A stretch of DNA of 8,624 bases from CAZCWX01 sp964502465. Lineage in GTDB: Bacteria > Desulfobacterota > Binatia > Bin18. Each line of letters opens with the position of its first letter. Position 1 is the first letter of the stretch. Made by a program: the position numbers and the translations under genes. The stretch is from positions 1 through 8,624 of the forward strand of contig CAZCWX010000348.1 in assembly GCA_964502465.1 (NCBI GenBank), in the 5' to 3' direction. The notes below the pieces were generated by a model, which was not told where the DNA came from, ran no database searches, and saw nothing but the letters and a program-made list of their open reading frames with translations. Of this stretch, positions 1 to 6,465 are shown one piece after another.

Positions 1-1
1 G

Positions 2-265
2 CTCAGGGCAGAAGTGCACGCCTGGGCACGGCGGATTGGCGTTGAACCGCACGCCATTCATATCCGCCCGATGAAACGGAAATGGGCCAGTTGTTCCTCG
101 AAAGGGCGACTGACGTTTGACGTGGATTTGTTACGACAACCGGCGCGGTTTCGTGCAGAGGTGATCGCGCACGAAGTCCTCCACCTCAAAATCCCGCACC
201 ACGGCAAGCTCTTCCGGTCACTGTTGCGGGCGTATTTGGCCGATTACATACCGGCATTGCATTGA
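2..265 (+). CDS. YgjP/SprT-like zinc metallopeptidase, C-terminal part (partial at left edge)
   Basis: The reading frame is open to the first base of the window, so the gene starts upstream and only about 87 C-terminal residues are visible. The GTG at 14 is an internal Val codon, not a convincing start. The fragment carries the zinc-metallopeptidase motif HEVLH (bases about 170-184), followed five residues later by a His-His pair that supplies the likely third zinc ligand. Upstream lies the segment RKWASCSSKG, which matches the R-x-W-x-S-C-S-x-x-G block typical of the YgjP-like (PF01863, DUF45) family. Full-length members are usually around 230 residues, so roughly the last third is present. 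The family is a predicted cytoplasmic peptidase of poorly known substrate; members often sit next to type I restriction genes, but that neighbourhood lies outside the window. The stop is TGA at 263-265. Confidence 0.85.
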   Translation, partial: LRAEVHAWARRIGVEPHAIHIRPMKRKWASCSSKGRLTFDVDLLRQPARFRAEVIAHEVLHLKIPHHGKLFRSLLRAYLADYIPALH

Positions 266-276
266 GGAGCCGCACA

Positions 277-310
277 TCAACATCGATATGTTGACTGTTT
301 TCATTTTGTG
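277..310 (+). terminator. Weak hairpin with T-rich tail after the metallopeptidase gene
   Basis: A perfect 7-bp inverted repeat, TCAACAT (277-283) and ATGTTGA (288-294), with a CGAT loop begins 11 bases after the peptidase stop codon. It is followed by a T-rich but interrupted stretch (about 297-307). Position and tail fit an intrinsic terminator, but the stem is AT-rich and the T tract is broken, so it may be inefficient or coincidental. Confidence 0.3.
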
Positions 311-371
311 ATGCAGGCTGGAAGCTCACACCACAAGAATTGAACGGAGCAATACATCCCGCTGTTCTCTC

Positions 372-399
372 TTGACTGTGGAAGAACGAGTGAGATAAC
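372..399 (+). promoter_or_regulatory. Candidate sigma70-type promoter for the 467-4742 operon
   Basis: TTGACT at 372-377 (five of six matches to TTGACA) and GATAAC at 394-399 (four of six to TATAAT) are separated by 16 bases. Transcription would start near 406, leaving a leader of about 60 bases before the ATG at 467. This is the best promoter-like pair in the 266-466 gap, which otherwise holds only the weak hairpin at 277-294. It is a consensus match by eye only. Confidence 0.45.
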
Positions 400-466
400 G
401 TACTTCTTGCTCTGGTTTTTCCAACTCAAATTGCTTGCTACGCAATAAGGGGACAGGGCCGCAGTA

Positions 467-973
467 ATGGGATGGGTGAATTGGATGATGGTTGGTGTGT
501 TCGCTGTGCTTCCACTGTCGCCGACCTTCGCACAGCTCGAGAGCGAACGGTTATTGTCTGGGCTTGCAGAAGTGCGAGTTACTGTTGAGCACATTCACCC
601 CGATGTTGAACGGAAAGGCGTGTTAAGAGCAAAGCTGCTCTCAGACATCGAACATCGACTGCAGCAAGCCGGCATCCATGTCCTGACAGAAGACGAATGG
701 CAAGAAACCCCAGGAAAGCCACTCCTCTATGTGAGTATCGATGTGGAGCCGCTGGATAGCTTTCCGGTTTACAGTGTTCTCATCAGATTACAGCTCCGGC
801 AGCATTCCTGTCTTACCCGCAACCTGATTATTTGCGGAACAACTATTACCTGGGAAGACGTAGGGGCAATGCAGGTGATGAGTGTTGCTCGTCTCTCTTC
901 ACTACCGGACGACGTTGGTCTCAGGGTGGATCGTTTCATCAACGCGTATCAAACGGACAATGCAAACCAATAA
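467..973 (+). CDS. Small exported protein of unknown function, first gene of the ExeA-ankyrin operon
   Basis: This encodes 168 residues. Residues 7-20 are hydrophobic and end in T-F-A followed by Gln23, a good signal-peptidase I site, so the mature protein of about 146 residues should be periplasmic or secreted. The n-region is unusual in having no Lys or Arg. There is no lipobox Cys. The mature part alternates predicted strands and helices and holds two Cys (115 and 123) that could form a disulfide. I cannot assign a named domain, although the pattern of a 'V.V..E..' strand, a helix ending in a 'AGI.VLTE' turn and a C-terminal 'FINAY' helix resembles uncharacterised exported proteins I recall from environmental Gram-negatives. 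An in-frame stop at 446-448 limits the start to 449-467. The ATPase gene begins 15 bases downstream, so the two are probably cotranscribed. Confidence 0.75.
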   Translation: MGWVNWMMVGVFAVLPLSPTFAQLESERLLSGLAEVRVTVEHIHPDVERKGVLRAKLLSDIEHRLQQAGIHVLTEDEWQETPGKPLLYVSIDVEPLDSFPVYSVLIRLQLRQHSCLTRNLIICGTTITWEDVGAMQVMSVARLSSLPDDVGLRVDRFINAYQTDNANQ

Positions 974-988
974 TCCATAGGGAAAGGC

Positions 989-3325
989 ATGTACAACGCG
1001 TATTTTGGGTTTCGTGAGAATCCCTTCAACCTCACCCCTGATCCACGATTTTTCTACCCCACTCCAATCTATCAAGAAGCCTCTGCGGGGTTACTCTACG
1101 GTATTCGCGAGCGCAAGGGTTTTCTTGTGCTCACCGGTGAGGTCGGAACCGGGAAAACCACCCTGTTGCATACAGTTATCGGTGCCTTAGAAGCAAACAT
1201 CCACTGTGCGTTCTTGTACAACACCTCCCTCAACTTTGATGAGTTGTTGCATTGGGTCTGTGATGATTTCGGCTTAACCATCCCTCAGCCGAGCAGACGG
1301 CTCTCCTATATTCAGGCCCTGAATACCTTCCTGCTCGGGCAGCTAGACAAGGGCGGAAATGCGGTCCTGTTTATCGATGAAGCACAGAACCTCGACGATG
1401 GTGTGCTGGAGAATCTCCGTTTGTTATCGAACCTCGAGACGACGCGTGAGAAGCTCCTGCAGATTGTTCTGGTAGGCCAACCAGAACTTGGGCAGAAACT
1501 GAGCCAACCCACCCTGCGACAACTGAAACAGCGAGTGGCAATTCAATGCCAGCTCGATCTTTTGAAAGAACGCGAGGTGGAGCCGTTCATTCAGCATCGC
1601 TTAGGGATCGCTGGTTATGAGGGACCTGAGATCTTTCTCGCAAGGGCAGTGGAGCGGATTTGGGCGTATTCGCACGGCACTCCACGGCTGATCAACGTGC
1701 TCTGCGATAACGCGTTATTGCTCGCGTACAGTCTGTCAAAGAAGCAAGTTTTTTCCCAGATGATCGAGGAGGTTGCTCAAAACCTCCAACTATGGCCTGA
1801 CGAGGCGATAGGAGCCCGAGAAACAGAACAAGGGGCAATCTTCGTAAACCCTGTAGCTGAAAACCGTCCGCGACAAGAGCATCAGGCACCTGCCAGCATT
1901 TTCTCTCCGTCTGACCACACTGACTTCAGGAACCAGCAGATAGCAGGGGACAAGAGAGAAACCGCGACGAAAAAAGCAGAACCCGAGACGCTATGGCCTG
2001 GACTGAGGTATGGAGCGACGGAGCCTCGACCGCGAAAATTCCTCCAGGTTGGGATGGGAATAGCATGTGTCCTCCTCTTATTGGGAGGAGCAGGAGCGGC
2101 AATTTCTCCTTCCCATACCACAGAACGATTGTCTCAATTCGGTCTTGAAGCGAAAGCAATCCTGGAAGATCTCGGAGATCACGTTACCTCTGTACAGCAC
2201 GGGCTCCTGAGGTGGTTCACCACACCTCCAACTGAAGAAACACACCAAGAGCAAGCTCAGACGCCTGCCCAACCTCTCTCTCTCGCCAATCCCGAACCCT
2301 ATCTCCACGCGCAGACCAACACTCACCAGGCTGATCCCTCCACCCCACCAACTGAAGCAGCTCAGCTTCCCTCTGCTCCAGAGACCAAAGAGACCGAAGC
2401 TTCGCAAGAATTCTTTGTAGTGGACCACCACGACACGACCATAGCCGGAGAAAAACGACGTGAGCCGGCACCCCTCTCCCCACCAGAACAGACGGTAGCA
2501 ATGCAGGCCTCTATTGAACAGGTCAACCAAGAAGGAACGGCTCCGCAAAAACCAGCAGATGACCAAAGAGTCGCCCTGGCAATCCGATCACAGGATCAAC
2601 CCGCGGCGCAGCCCAGAAAGCAGACTGAGGAGGACCGTTTAGAGAAGGAAGAGCAACCAGTAAAAGAGCCCTCTCTGGGAAAAGCCAGTGCTCCGCAAAA
2701 ACAGGAAGAAGCTCGCAGTCTCCTCCAACAAATGGGATACTCTGCCAGTGGGACAGTGCTGCGAGAGAGTGCTGAAAATGGCAATGCGGCTCTCGTGACT
2801 CTACTACTTACCGCAGGGATATCTCCAGATGAAAAAGATACCAAAGGCTGGACCCCACTGATGTACGCCGCCTGGAACGGGCACACCACCACCGTCCAGG
2901 AACTGCTCAAAAGCGGCGCAAGTGCGCATGAGCAAAACCCTACTGGAGTCACAGCCGTCATGGTGGCAGCAATGAACGGCCACACCGCTATCGTCCAAGC
3001 TTTGCGAGAAAAAGGGGCCGACGTAAATAGAGAAGACGCCAAAGGCTGGACCCCACTGATGTACGCCGCCTGGAACGGGCATACTCCCACCGTACAATTG
3101 CTGATCGCAAATGGCGCCACCGTTAATACGACAAGTAAGGAAGGCTGGACTGCGTTAATGTATGCGGTCTGGAAAGGTCACCTCACAACTATCCAAGCCT
3201 TGCTAGACAGGCGGGCAGAACTCCACACCCAAAGCCATGATGGGGAAACCGCTCTCAGAATGGCAGCAAATCAGGGTGACGCGAGGATAATCGAGTTACT
3301 GAAAAAGGCGGGAGCTCAGGAATAA
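989..3325 (+). CDS. ExeA-like AAA ATPase with membrane anchor and C-terminal ankyrin repeats
   Basis: This encodes 778 residues. The N-terminus has the ExeA/GspA family opening (Y-x-x-Y-F-G-F-R-E-N-P-F, residues 2-13, then a TPDP-R-F block), Walker A GEVGTGKT at 50-57, Walker B VLFIDEAQ at 126-133 and a sensor-1-like IVLVGQPEL at 159-167. The AAA module ends near residue 275. Residues 352-372 form one transmembrane helix preceded by the basic RPRK, which by the positive-inside rule leaves the ATPase in the cytoplasm and the C-terminus in the periplasm. A Pro/Glu/Gln-rich linker (about 373-585) leads to six ankyrin repeats at about 588-620, 621-653, 654-686, 687-719, 720-752 and 753-778. Known ExeA proteins, which help the type II secretin assemble, instead end in a peptidoglycan-binding domain; none is visible here. 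An AGGG at 979-982 lies six bases before the ATG. The next gene starts 4 bases after the stop. The ATPase assignment is firm; the role is inferred. Confidence 0.9.
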   Translation: MYNAYFGFRENPFNLTPDPRFFYPTPIYQEASAGLLYGIRERKGFLVLTGEVGTGKTTLLHTVIGALEANIHCAFLYNTSLNFDELLHWVCDDFGLTIPQPSRRLSYIQALNTFLLGQLDKGGNAVLFIDEAQNLDDGVLENLRLLSNLETTREKLLQIVLVGQPELGQKLSQPTLRQLKQRVAIQCQLDLLKEREVEPFIQHRLGIAGYEGPEIFLARAVERIWAYSHGTPRLINVLCDNALLLAYSLSKKQVFSQMIEEVAQNLQLWPDEAIGARETEQGAIFVNPVAENRPRQEHQAPASIFSPSDHTDFRNQQIAGDKRETATKKAEPETLWPGLRYGATEPRPRKFLQVGMGIACVLLLLGGAGAAISPSHTTERLSQFGLEAKAILEDLGDHVTSVQHGLLRWFTTPPTEETHQEQAQTPAQPLSLANPEPYLHAQTNTHQADPSTPPTEAAQLPSAPETKETEASQEFFVVDHHDTTIAGEKRREPAPLSPPEQTVAMQASIEQVNQEGTAPQKPADDQRVALAIRSQDQPAAQPRKQTEEDRLEKEEQPVKEPSLGKASAPQKQEEARSLLQQMGYSASGTVLRESAENGNAALVTLLLTAGISPDEKDTKGWTPLMYAAWNGHTTTVQELLKSGASAHEQNPTGVTAVMVAAMNGHTAIVQALREKGADVNREDAKGWTPLMYAAWNGHTPTVQLLIANGATVNTTSKEGWTALMYAVWKGHLTTIQALLDRRAELHTQSHDGETALRMAANQGDARIIELLKKAGAQE
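2841..2883 (+). repeat. 43-bp exact direct repeat, copy 1 (ankyrin repeat 1)
   Basis: Bases 2841-2883 are identical to 3039-3081. The copy encodes the end of one ankyrin unit and the first half of the next (K-G-W-T-P-L-M-Y-A-A-W-N-G-H). Flanking bases diverge abruptly on both sides. Confidence 0.95.
3039..3081 (+). repeat. 43-bp exact direct repeat, copy 2 (ankyrin repeat 3)
   Basis: This is identical to 2841-2883 at an offset of 198 bases, exactly two 33-residue ankyrin units. The intervening ankyrin repeat 2 and the following repeat 4 encode related residues with many different codons, so the identity is not shared by all units. Confidence 0.95.
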
Positions 3326-3329
3326 GCTT

Positions 3330-4742
3330 GTGCAACAGTTCATTCACTTTGTTTGGTCTGGGAAAATCGAGAAAAGGGCGCTTGTCTTTCGTTCCAAGGA
3401 GAGGGATGCCCTGTTCTTTATAATAATGCTGAGCGTCGTAGCGCTTCTGGTTGCTCATCCTTCCCACGCACAGGAACACACCCGACCAACCCGGTCAGAT
3501 ATTCAACAGTGGGTCGAAACCAACCTGGATACTCCCCCTCTTTTTCGCGAGGGCGATAGGCTCACCCAAGCTGACCTCGACAAACTTCGACCTTTCCTTC
3601 CACCCCGTTATATTGAGGAGTTCAACTTTCCAGGAGTGCGTTTTGATGTGTCCCCTTCGGGAAACTATGTGCCGCACCAGGACTATTTAGCGGCCACCGA
3701 ACGCTATGCTAACCAGACGCGCCTGACCGCAGACGGGGCGCTCGAAAACTATGTGGCTGGACGACCGTTCTCTCAGGCCCTGATTACCCGAGACGATCCT
3801 CAGTCTGGGCTTCAAGCAGCGTGGAACTTTAATCACCGCTGGAAATTCTATGGGATGCATGTGCTGCGCTACTTAGGCGCGCTGTTAACAAAGGGAGGCA
3901 CTGCTGCTCCATTGCCGAACTATCCTACCGATCTGATTCAAGGTGGAGGGAAAGTCGAGCGGTATCTTGTGGCTACGTATCATCAAGCGTACCATAGCCA
4001 TCTCGCCCAATTGACCAACAATAATTACGTGCTCCCCATCGCAGGCGCCGGTGAGTTTGAATACAAGCATTATCTTGAATTCCTAGAACCCTACGACGTA
4101 CGCGGGTCTCGTTTTCTCGTGTATCGCTACGATGACGCTCGTAGACAGGATGACGCCTGGTCGTTTCTGCCTCAACTGCGTAAGGTTCGTCGCCTCTCAC
4201 TCAATGAGCGCGATGATCCCATTGCCGGCACCGAAATGACGTTGGACGATTTCACTGGTTTCTCGGGACGAGTACTCGACCATCAGTGGAAGTTTTTGGG
4301 CTGGAAAACCATTCTGCATGTGATGAACTCGCGTCATCCCTATGCCCGCTTCTATGGGCCAAATGGCTGGTTACCGAATGATCGCTGGGAGCTACGGCTG
4401 TGTGCGGTCGTAGAACAAATTCCCATCGGGGAGCGCGTGTATGGGAGCAAAATCTTTTTCTGGGACGCACAAACCTACGAAACCGCGTTCGTGCTGATCT
4501 TTGATCACCAGGGAAAACTCTGGAAGATTAATCATTTGTTACATGGTTGGTCCGAAGATCCCACCCAACCAGAGTCAGACCGGGGGAAACGCCTGCCTCG
4601 CAATATCGGCTCGACCATCATCGACTTGCAAAAAGAACAAGCCACCATTTTTTCCGCCTACGAAATTGTTTACCCAGAAATCACTGCGAGCGATGTCCTT
4701 GAACGGTATGATATCAACAGGTTGACTGAAGGACGACGGTAA
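3330..4742 (+). CDS. Exported DUF1329 protein (LolA/LolB-like fold)
   Basis: This encodes 470 residues from a GTG. The hydrophobic segment at residues 28-42 followed by S-H-A and Gln48 is a signal peptide, so the mature protein is periplasmic or outer-membrane associated. DUF1329 (PF07044) hallmarks are visible: GRPF (144-147), DDPQSGLQAAWNF (155-167), the D-x-W-S-F-L-P-x-L-R-K-V-R-R block (275-288), DDFTGF (306-311) and the strand KIFFWDAQTYE (374-384). Length is normal for the family. DUF1329 proteins resemble the lipoprotein/lipid-binding LolA/LolB fold and are often found with RND exporters or DUF1302 proteins; their ligand is not established. The start is uncertain. GTG 3330 has only a weak upstream AGG and gives a long basic n-region, and Met33 (3426) is an alternative that lacks well-spaced ribosome-binding bases. 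The gene follows the ATPase stop by 4 bases, so cotranscription and translational reinitiation are likely. Confidence 0.85.
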   Translation: MQQFIHFVWSGKIEKRALVFRSKERDALFFIIMLSVVALLVAHPSHAQEHTRPTRSDIQQWVETNLDTPPLFREGDRLTQADLDKLRPFLPPRYIEEFNFPGVRFDVSPSGNYVPHQDYLAATERYANQTRLTADGALENYVAGRPFSQALITRDDPQSGLQAAWNFNHRWKFYGMHVLRYLGALLTKGGTAAPLPNYPTDLIQGGGKVERYLVATYHQAYHSHLAQLTNNNYVLPIAGAGEFEYKHYLEFLEPYDVRGSRFLVYRYDDARRQDDAWSFLPQLRKVRRLSLNERDDPIAGTEMTLDDFTGFSGRVLDHQWKFLGWKTILHVMNSRHPYARFYGPNGWLPNDRWELRLCAVVEQIPIGERVYGSKIFFWDAQTYETAFVLIFDHQGKLWKINHLLHGWSEDPTQPESDRGKRLPRNIGSTIIDLQKEQATIFSAYEIVYPEITASDVLERYDINRLTEGRR

Positions 4743-4790
4743 CACCTCAGAAGCCGCGGCTGCGTCTTCCGTCTTGGCCCCGCAAGAATA

Positions 4791-4812
4791 CGCAGAGCCC
4801 TTAGGCTCTGCG
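4791..4812 (+). other. Perfect GC-rich hairpin in the intra-operon spacer
   Basis: CGCAGAGCC (4791-4799) and GGCTCTGCG (4804-4812) form a perfect 9-bp stem with a CTTA loop. No T tract follows on either strand, so it is not a standard intrinsic terminator. A second small hairpin, CGGCA-AAA-TGCCG (4811-4823), shares its first two bases. In the 109-base spacer between the DUF1329 gene and the next gene it could act as an RNA processing or stability element, or as a partial terminator separating two transcription units. A 10-bp palindrome AGCCGCGGCT also lies at 4752-4761. Confidence 0.6.
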
Positions 4813-4851
4813 GCAAAATGCCGATATAAGAGGAAGCTCAGGGAGGTCTAG

Positions 4852-5223
4852 ATGGAGGCCGTACATCAACAACATATGCAATATCTCATCGCAAAGTCAG
4901 CGGAAAAGACGCTCAACCGTACGCTCCGATGGATGACCGAGACTCCTGTTTCCGACCTCCTGTATACGGTGGCGCTGCTGCAGCAAGCGGTCACTCGTAT
5001 TGAAGCTATCATCGTGTTAGCTGAATCTATAGGTGGCACAGACACTACACTCGAACAGCAAAAAATGTGGCAGCAGATACGAATGGTTGTGCGCTCAATC
5101 AAGGAGCGGTTAGCTGACCATCAGCAGAATGCCTGCGGAACGGTGCTTTCGAGAGCTGAGATTCGTGCTTTTCATCGCTGCACAAATATCCACACAGAGA
5201 AAGAGGAACGAAAGGAAACGTGA
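4852..5223 (+). CDS. Small helical protein of unknown function, coupled to the epimerase-like gene
   Basis: This encodes 123 residues that I do not recognise. The sequence has no signal peptide. It looks mostly alpha-helical, with an amphipathic helix at about 33-60 (D-L-L-Y-T-V-A-L-L-Q-Q-A-V, then E-A-I-I-V-L-A-E-S), a second charged helix at about 67-92 and a very polar, basic C-terminus. Two Cys occur (95 and 110) without a metal-site pattern. The ATG at 4852 is preceded by GGGAGG (4841-4846), a strong ribosome-binding site at good spacing, which supports a real gene. Its TGA stop overlaps the GTG start of the next gene by 4 bases (GTGA at 5220-5223), indicating translational coupling. A small cytoplasmic partner or regulator of the downstream enzyme is possible, but that is inference. 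Confidence 0.7.
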   Translation: MEAVHQQHMQYLIAKSAEKTLNRTLRWMTETPVSDLLYTVALLQQAVTRIEAIIVLAESIGGTDTTLEQQKMWQQIRMVVRSIKERLADHQQNACGTVLSRAEIRAFHRCTNIHTEKEERKET

Positions 5224-6251
5224 TTTCCGGTAAAGTCTGCGTACTGTTCGGCGGGACTGGTTTTATTGGTACTCATTTTGCCCGTCACTTGCTCGAAACG
5301 AGCGGAGCAGAACAGATTTTCCTCGCTGATATTCGTCCTCCTCAAGCAGGGGCGTGGCCAGAAGCCCTCCAGGCAATGTGCCGCAGTGGGAAAGTCCAGT
5401 ATGTACCGATCGATGTCCATTTTCCTATACAACATCCGGATCTGCCAGACTCCGCCGACCTGATTGTCAATCTTGCCGCTGTGCATCGCGAACCAGGTCA
5501 CGCGGCCCAGGAATATTTTGCCACCAACCTCTCCGGTGCAGAGCACGTCTGCGCGTGGGCTGAACAGGTAGGGTGTAGGCAGATCGTTTTCACCAGTAGC
5601 ATTGCTCCATATGGGCCCACAGAAGAAGTAAAGACTGAACAATCTTTACCTGTCCCGCTCACTCCCTATGGTGCATCGAAACTGGCGGCAGAAAAGATCC
5701 ACCTTGCCTGGCAACGTGGCGGTGCAGACCGACGCCTGTTGATTGTGAGACCTGGTGTCGTCTTTGGTCCAGGAGAAGGCGGGAATCTCACTCGGATGAT
5801 TCGAGCGGTTCTTGGCTATTATTTTTTCTATATGGGTAATCGCCAGACCCGCAAAGCTGGCGGATACGTCAAGGAACTCTGTTATGCACTGACGTGGGTC
5901 ATGGAGCGTCAAGGGCACGACGGCTGCGGCAGCGAATTGTTTAATTTCAGCATGGATCCGGCACCTACAGTAGAAGAATACGTACAGACTGTCTGCAAGA
6001 TTGCGGGGGTACAACGCTTTATTCCCTCCGTACCGTACCTTCTCCTACTCGGCGCTTCGTACCTTATAGAAACCATAAGTCGCCCATTGCCTTTTCACCA
6101 ACCAATCAGTCCGGTGCGTATTCGCAAATTGGTACACTCCAATAACATTGCCCCAGAGTTTTTGCGGAAAGCTGGGTACCAGTATCAGTACACTCTAGAG
6201 CAAGCGCTGGCGGACTGGCGTCAGGAACGGCCAGAGGACTGGGGTGGGTAA
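5220..6251 (+). CDS. NAD-dependent epimerase/dehydratase (extended short-chain dehydrogenase)
   Basis: This encodes 343 residues, normal for the extended SDR family. It shows the Rossmann dinucleotide motif G-G-T-G-F-I-G (11-17), an acidic residue at the end of strand 2 (Asp37) that favours NAD over NADP, N-L-A-A (84-87), Ser127 in the T-S-S-I-A-P-Y-G block and the catalytic Y-x-x-x-K pair Tyr150/Lys154. A R-P-G-V-V-F-G-P-G-E-G-G-N segment after the active site is characteristic of nucleotide-sugar epimerases and dehydratases such as GalE/WcaG relatives. The reaction is therefore probably oxidation-based epimerisation or dehydration of a nucleotide sugar in the cytoplasm; sterol- or lipid-type substrates used by other extended SDRs cannot be excluded. 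The GTG start at 5220 is supported by AAAGGAA just upstream and by the 4-base overlap with the preceding gene. The TAA stop at 6249-6251 lies just before an 18-bp palindrome. Confidence 0.88.
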   Translation: MISGKVCVLFGGTGFIGTHFARHLLETSGAEQIFLADIRPPQAGAWPEALQAMCRSGKVQYVPIDVHFPIQHPDLPDSADLIVNLAAVHREPGHAAQEYFATNLSGAEHVCAWAEQVGCRQIVFTSSIAPYGPTEEVKTEQSLPVPLTPYGASKLAAEKIHLAWQRGGADRRLLIVRPGVVFGPGEGGNLTRMIRAVLGYYFFYMGNRQTRKAGGYVKELCYALTWVMERQGHDGCGSELFNFSMDPAPTVEEYVQTVCKIAGVQRFIPSVPYLLLLGASYLIETISRPLPFHQPISPVRIRKLVHSNNIAPEFLRKAGYQYQYTLEQALADWRQERPEDWGG

Positions 6252-6258
6252 GAGGCAA

Positions 6259-6276
6259 GTGTTCAGTACTGAACAC
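6259..6276. promoter_or_regulatory. Perfect 18-bp palindrome, candidate operator
   Basis: GTGTTCAGTACTGAACAC reads identically on both strands with no spacer, beginning 8 bases after the epimerase-like stop codon. There is no following T tract, and a zero-loop palindrome folds poorly as RNA hairpin, so a binding site for a dimeric repressor is the more natural reading. It lies about 120 bases upstream of the weak promoter before the response regulator gene. The cognate protein is unknown. Confidence 0.5.
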
Positions 6277-6394
6277 GATAACACTGGTTTGTGAGTGCTG
6301 TCTGATCGGGTAAGAGCGCCCTTCCTGCTGTGCGAAAAAAACTACAGTTCCACCACAATCTCAACTTGGAAACTGTCTTCTCCTCAAAAAAGAG

Positions 6395-6424
6395 CTGATT
6401 TTTCTTTAGTATAGTTCTGATAAT
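6395..6424 (+). promoter_or_regulatory. Weak candidate promoter for the response regulator gene
   Basis: GATAAT at 6419-6424 matches five of six bases of the -10 consensus. CTGATT at 6395-6400, 18 bases upstream, matches only three of six of the -35 consensus. The surrounding stretch is the most AT-rich of the 6252-6465 gap. Transcription would begin near 6431. The call rests mainly on the -10 element. Confidence 0.35.
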
Positions 6425-6465
6425 TTCTGTCTTACCCTATCGGCATACCTCTTGCTCTCTTACCA

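Noticed and set aside
301..594. Minus-strand open frame of 97 codons
   Set aside because: It overlaps the start of the exported-protein gene, has no recognisable domain and no supporting ribosome-binding site; the plus-strand gene with signal peptide and operon spacing explains the region better.
2070..2089. Inverted repeat TCCTCC/GGAGGA in the ATPase gene
   Set aside because: It lies in the codons of the Leu/Gly-rich transmembrane helix, where composition alone easily produces such pairing.
2841..3081. Ankyrin-region direct repeats as a possible CRISPR or mobile-element signature
   Set aside because: There are only two copies, in coding frame, spaced by exactly two protein repeat units; they are protein-repeat DNA.
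2078..3120. Several long minus-strand open frames opposite the ATPase linker and ankyrin region
   Set aside because: They are antisense shadows of the repetitive, compositionally biased ATPase gene. Their translations are low-complexity and the apparent internal similarity comes from the ankyrin DNA repeat.
989..3325. Type II secretion exeA proper
   Set aside because: The ATPase part matches, but there is no peptidoglycan-binding domain and no exeB/gsp genes nearby, so I did not give the exeA symbol.
6386..6407. A-run followed by T-run resembling a terminator
   Set aside because: The stem would be only A-T pairs around a 7-base spacer with no GC core, and it overlaps the candidate promoter region.
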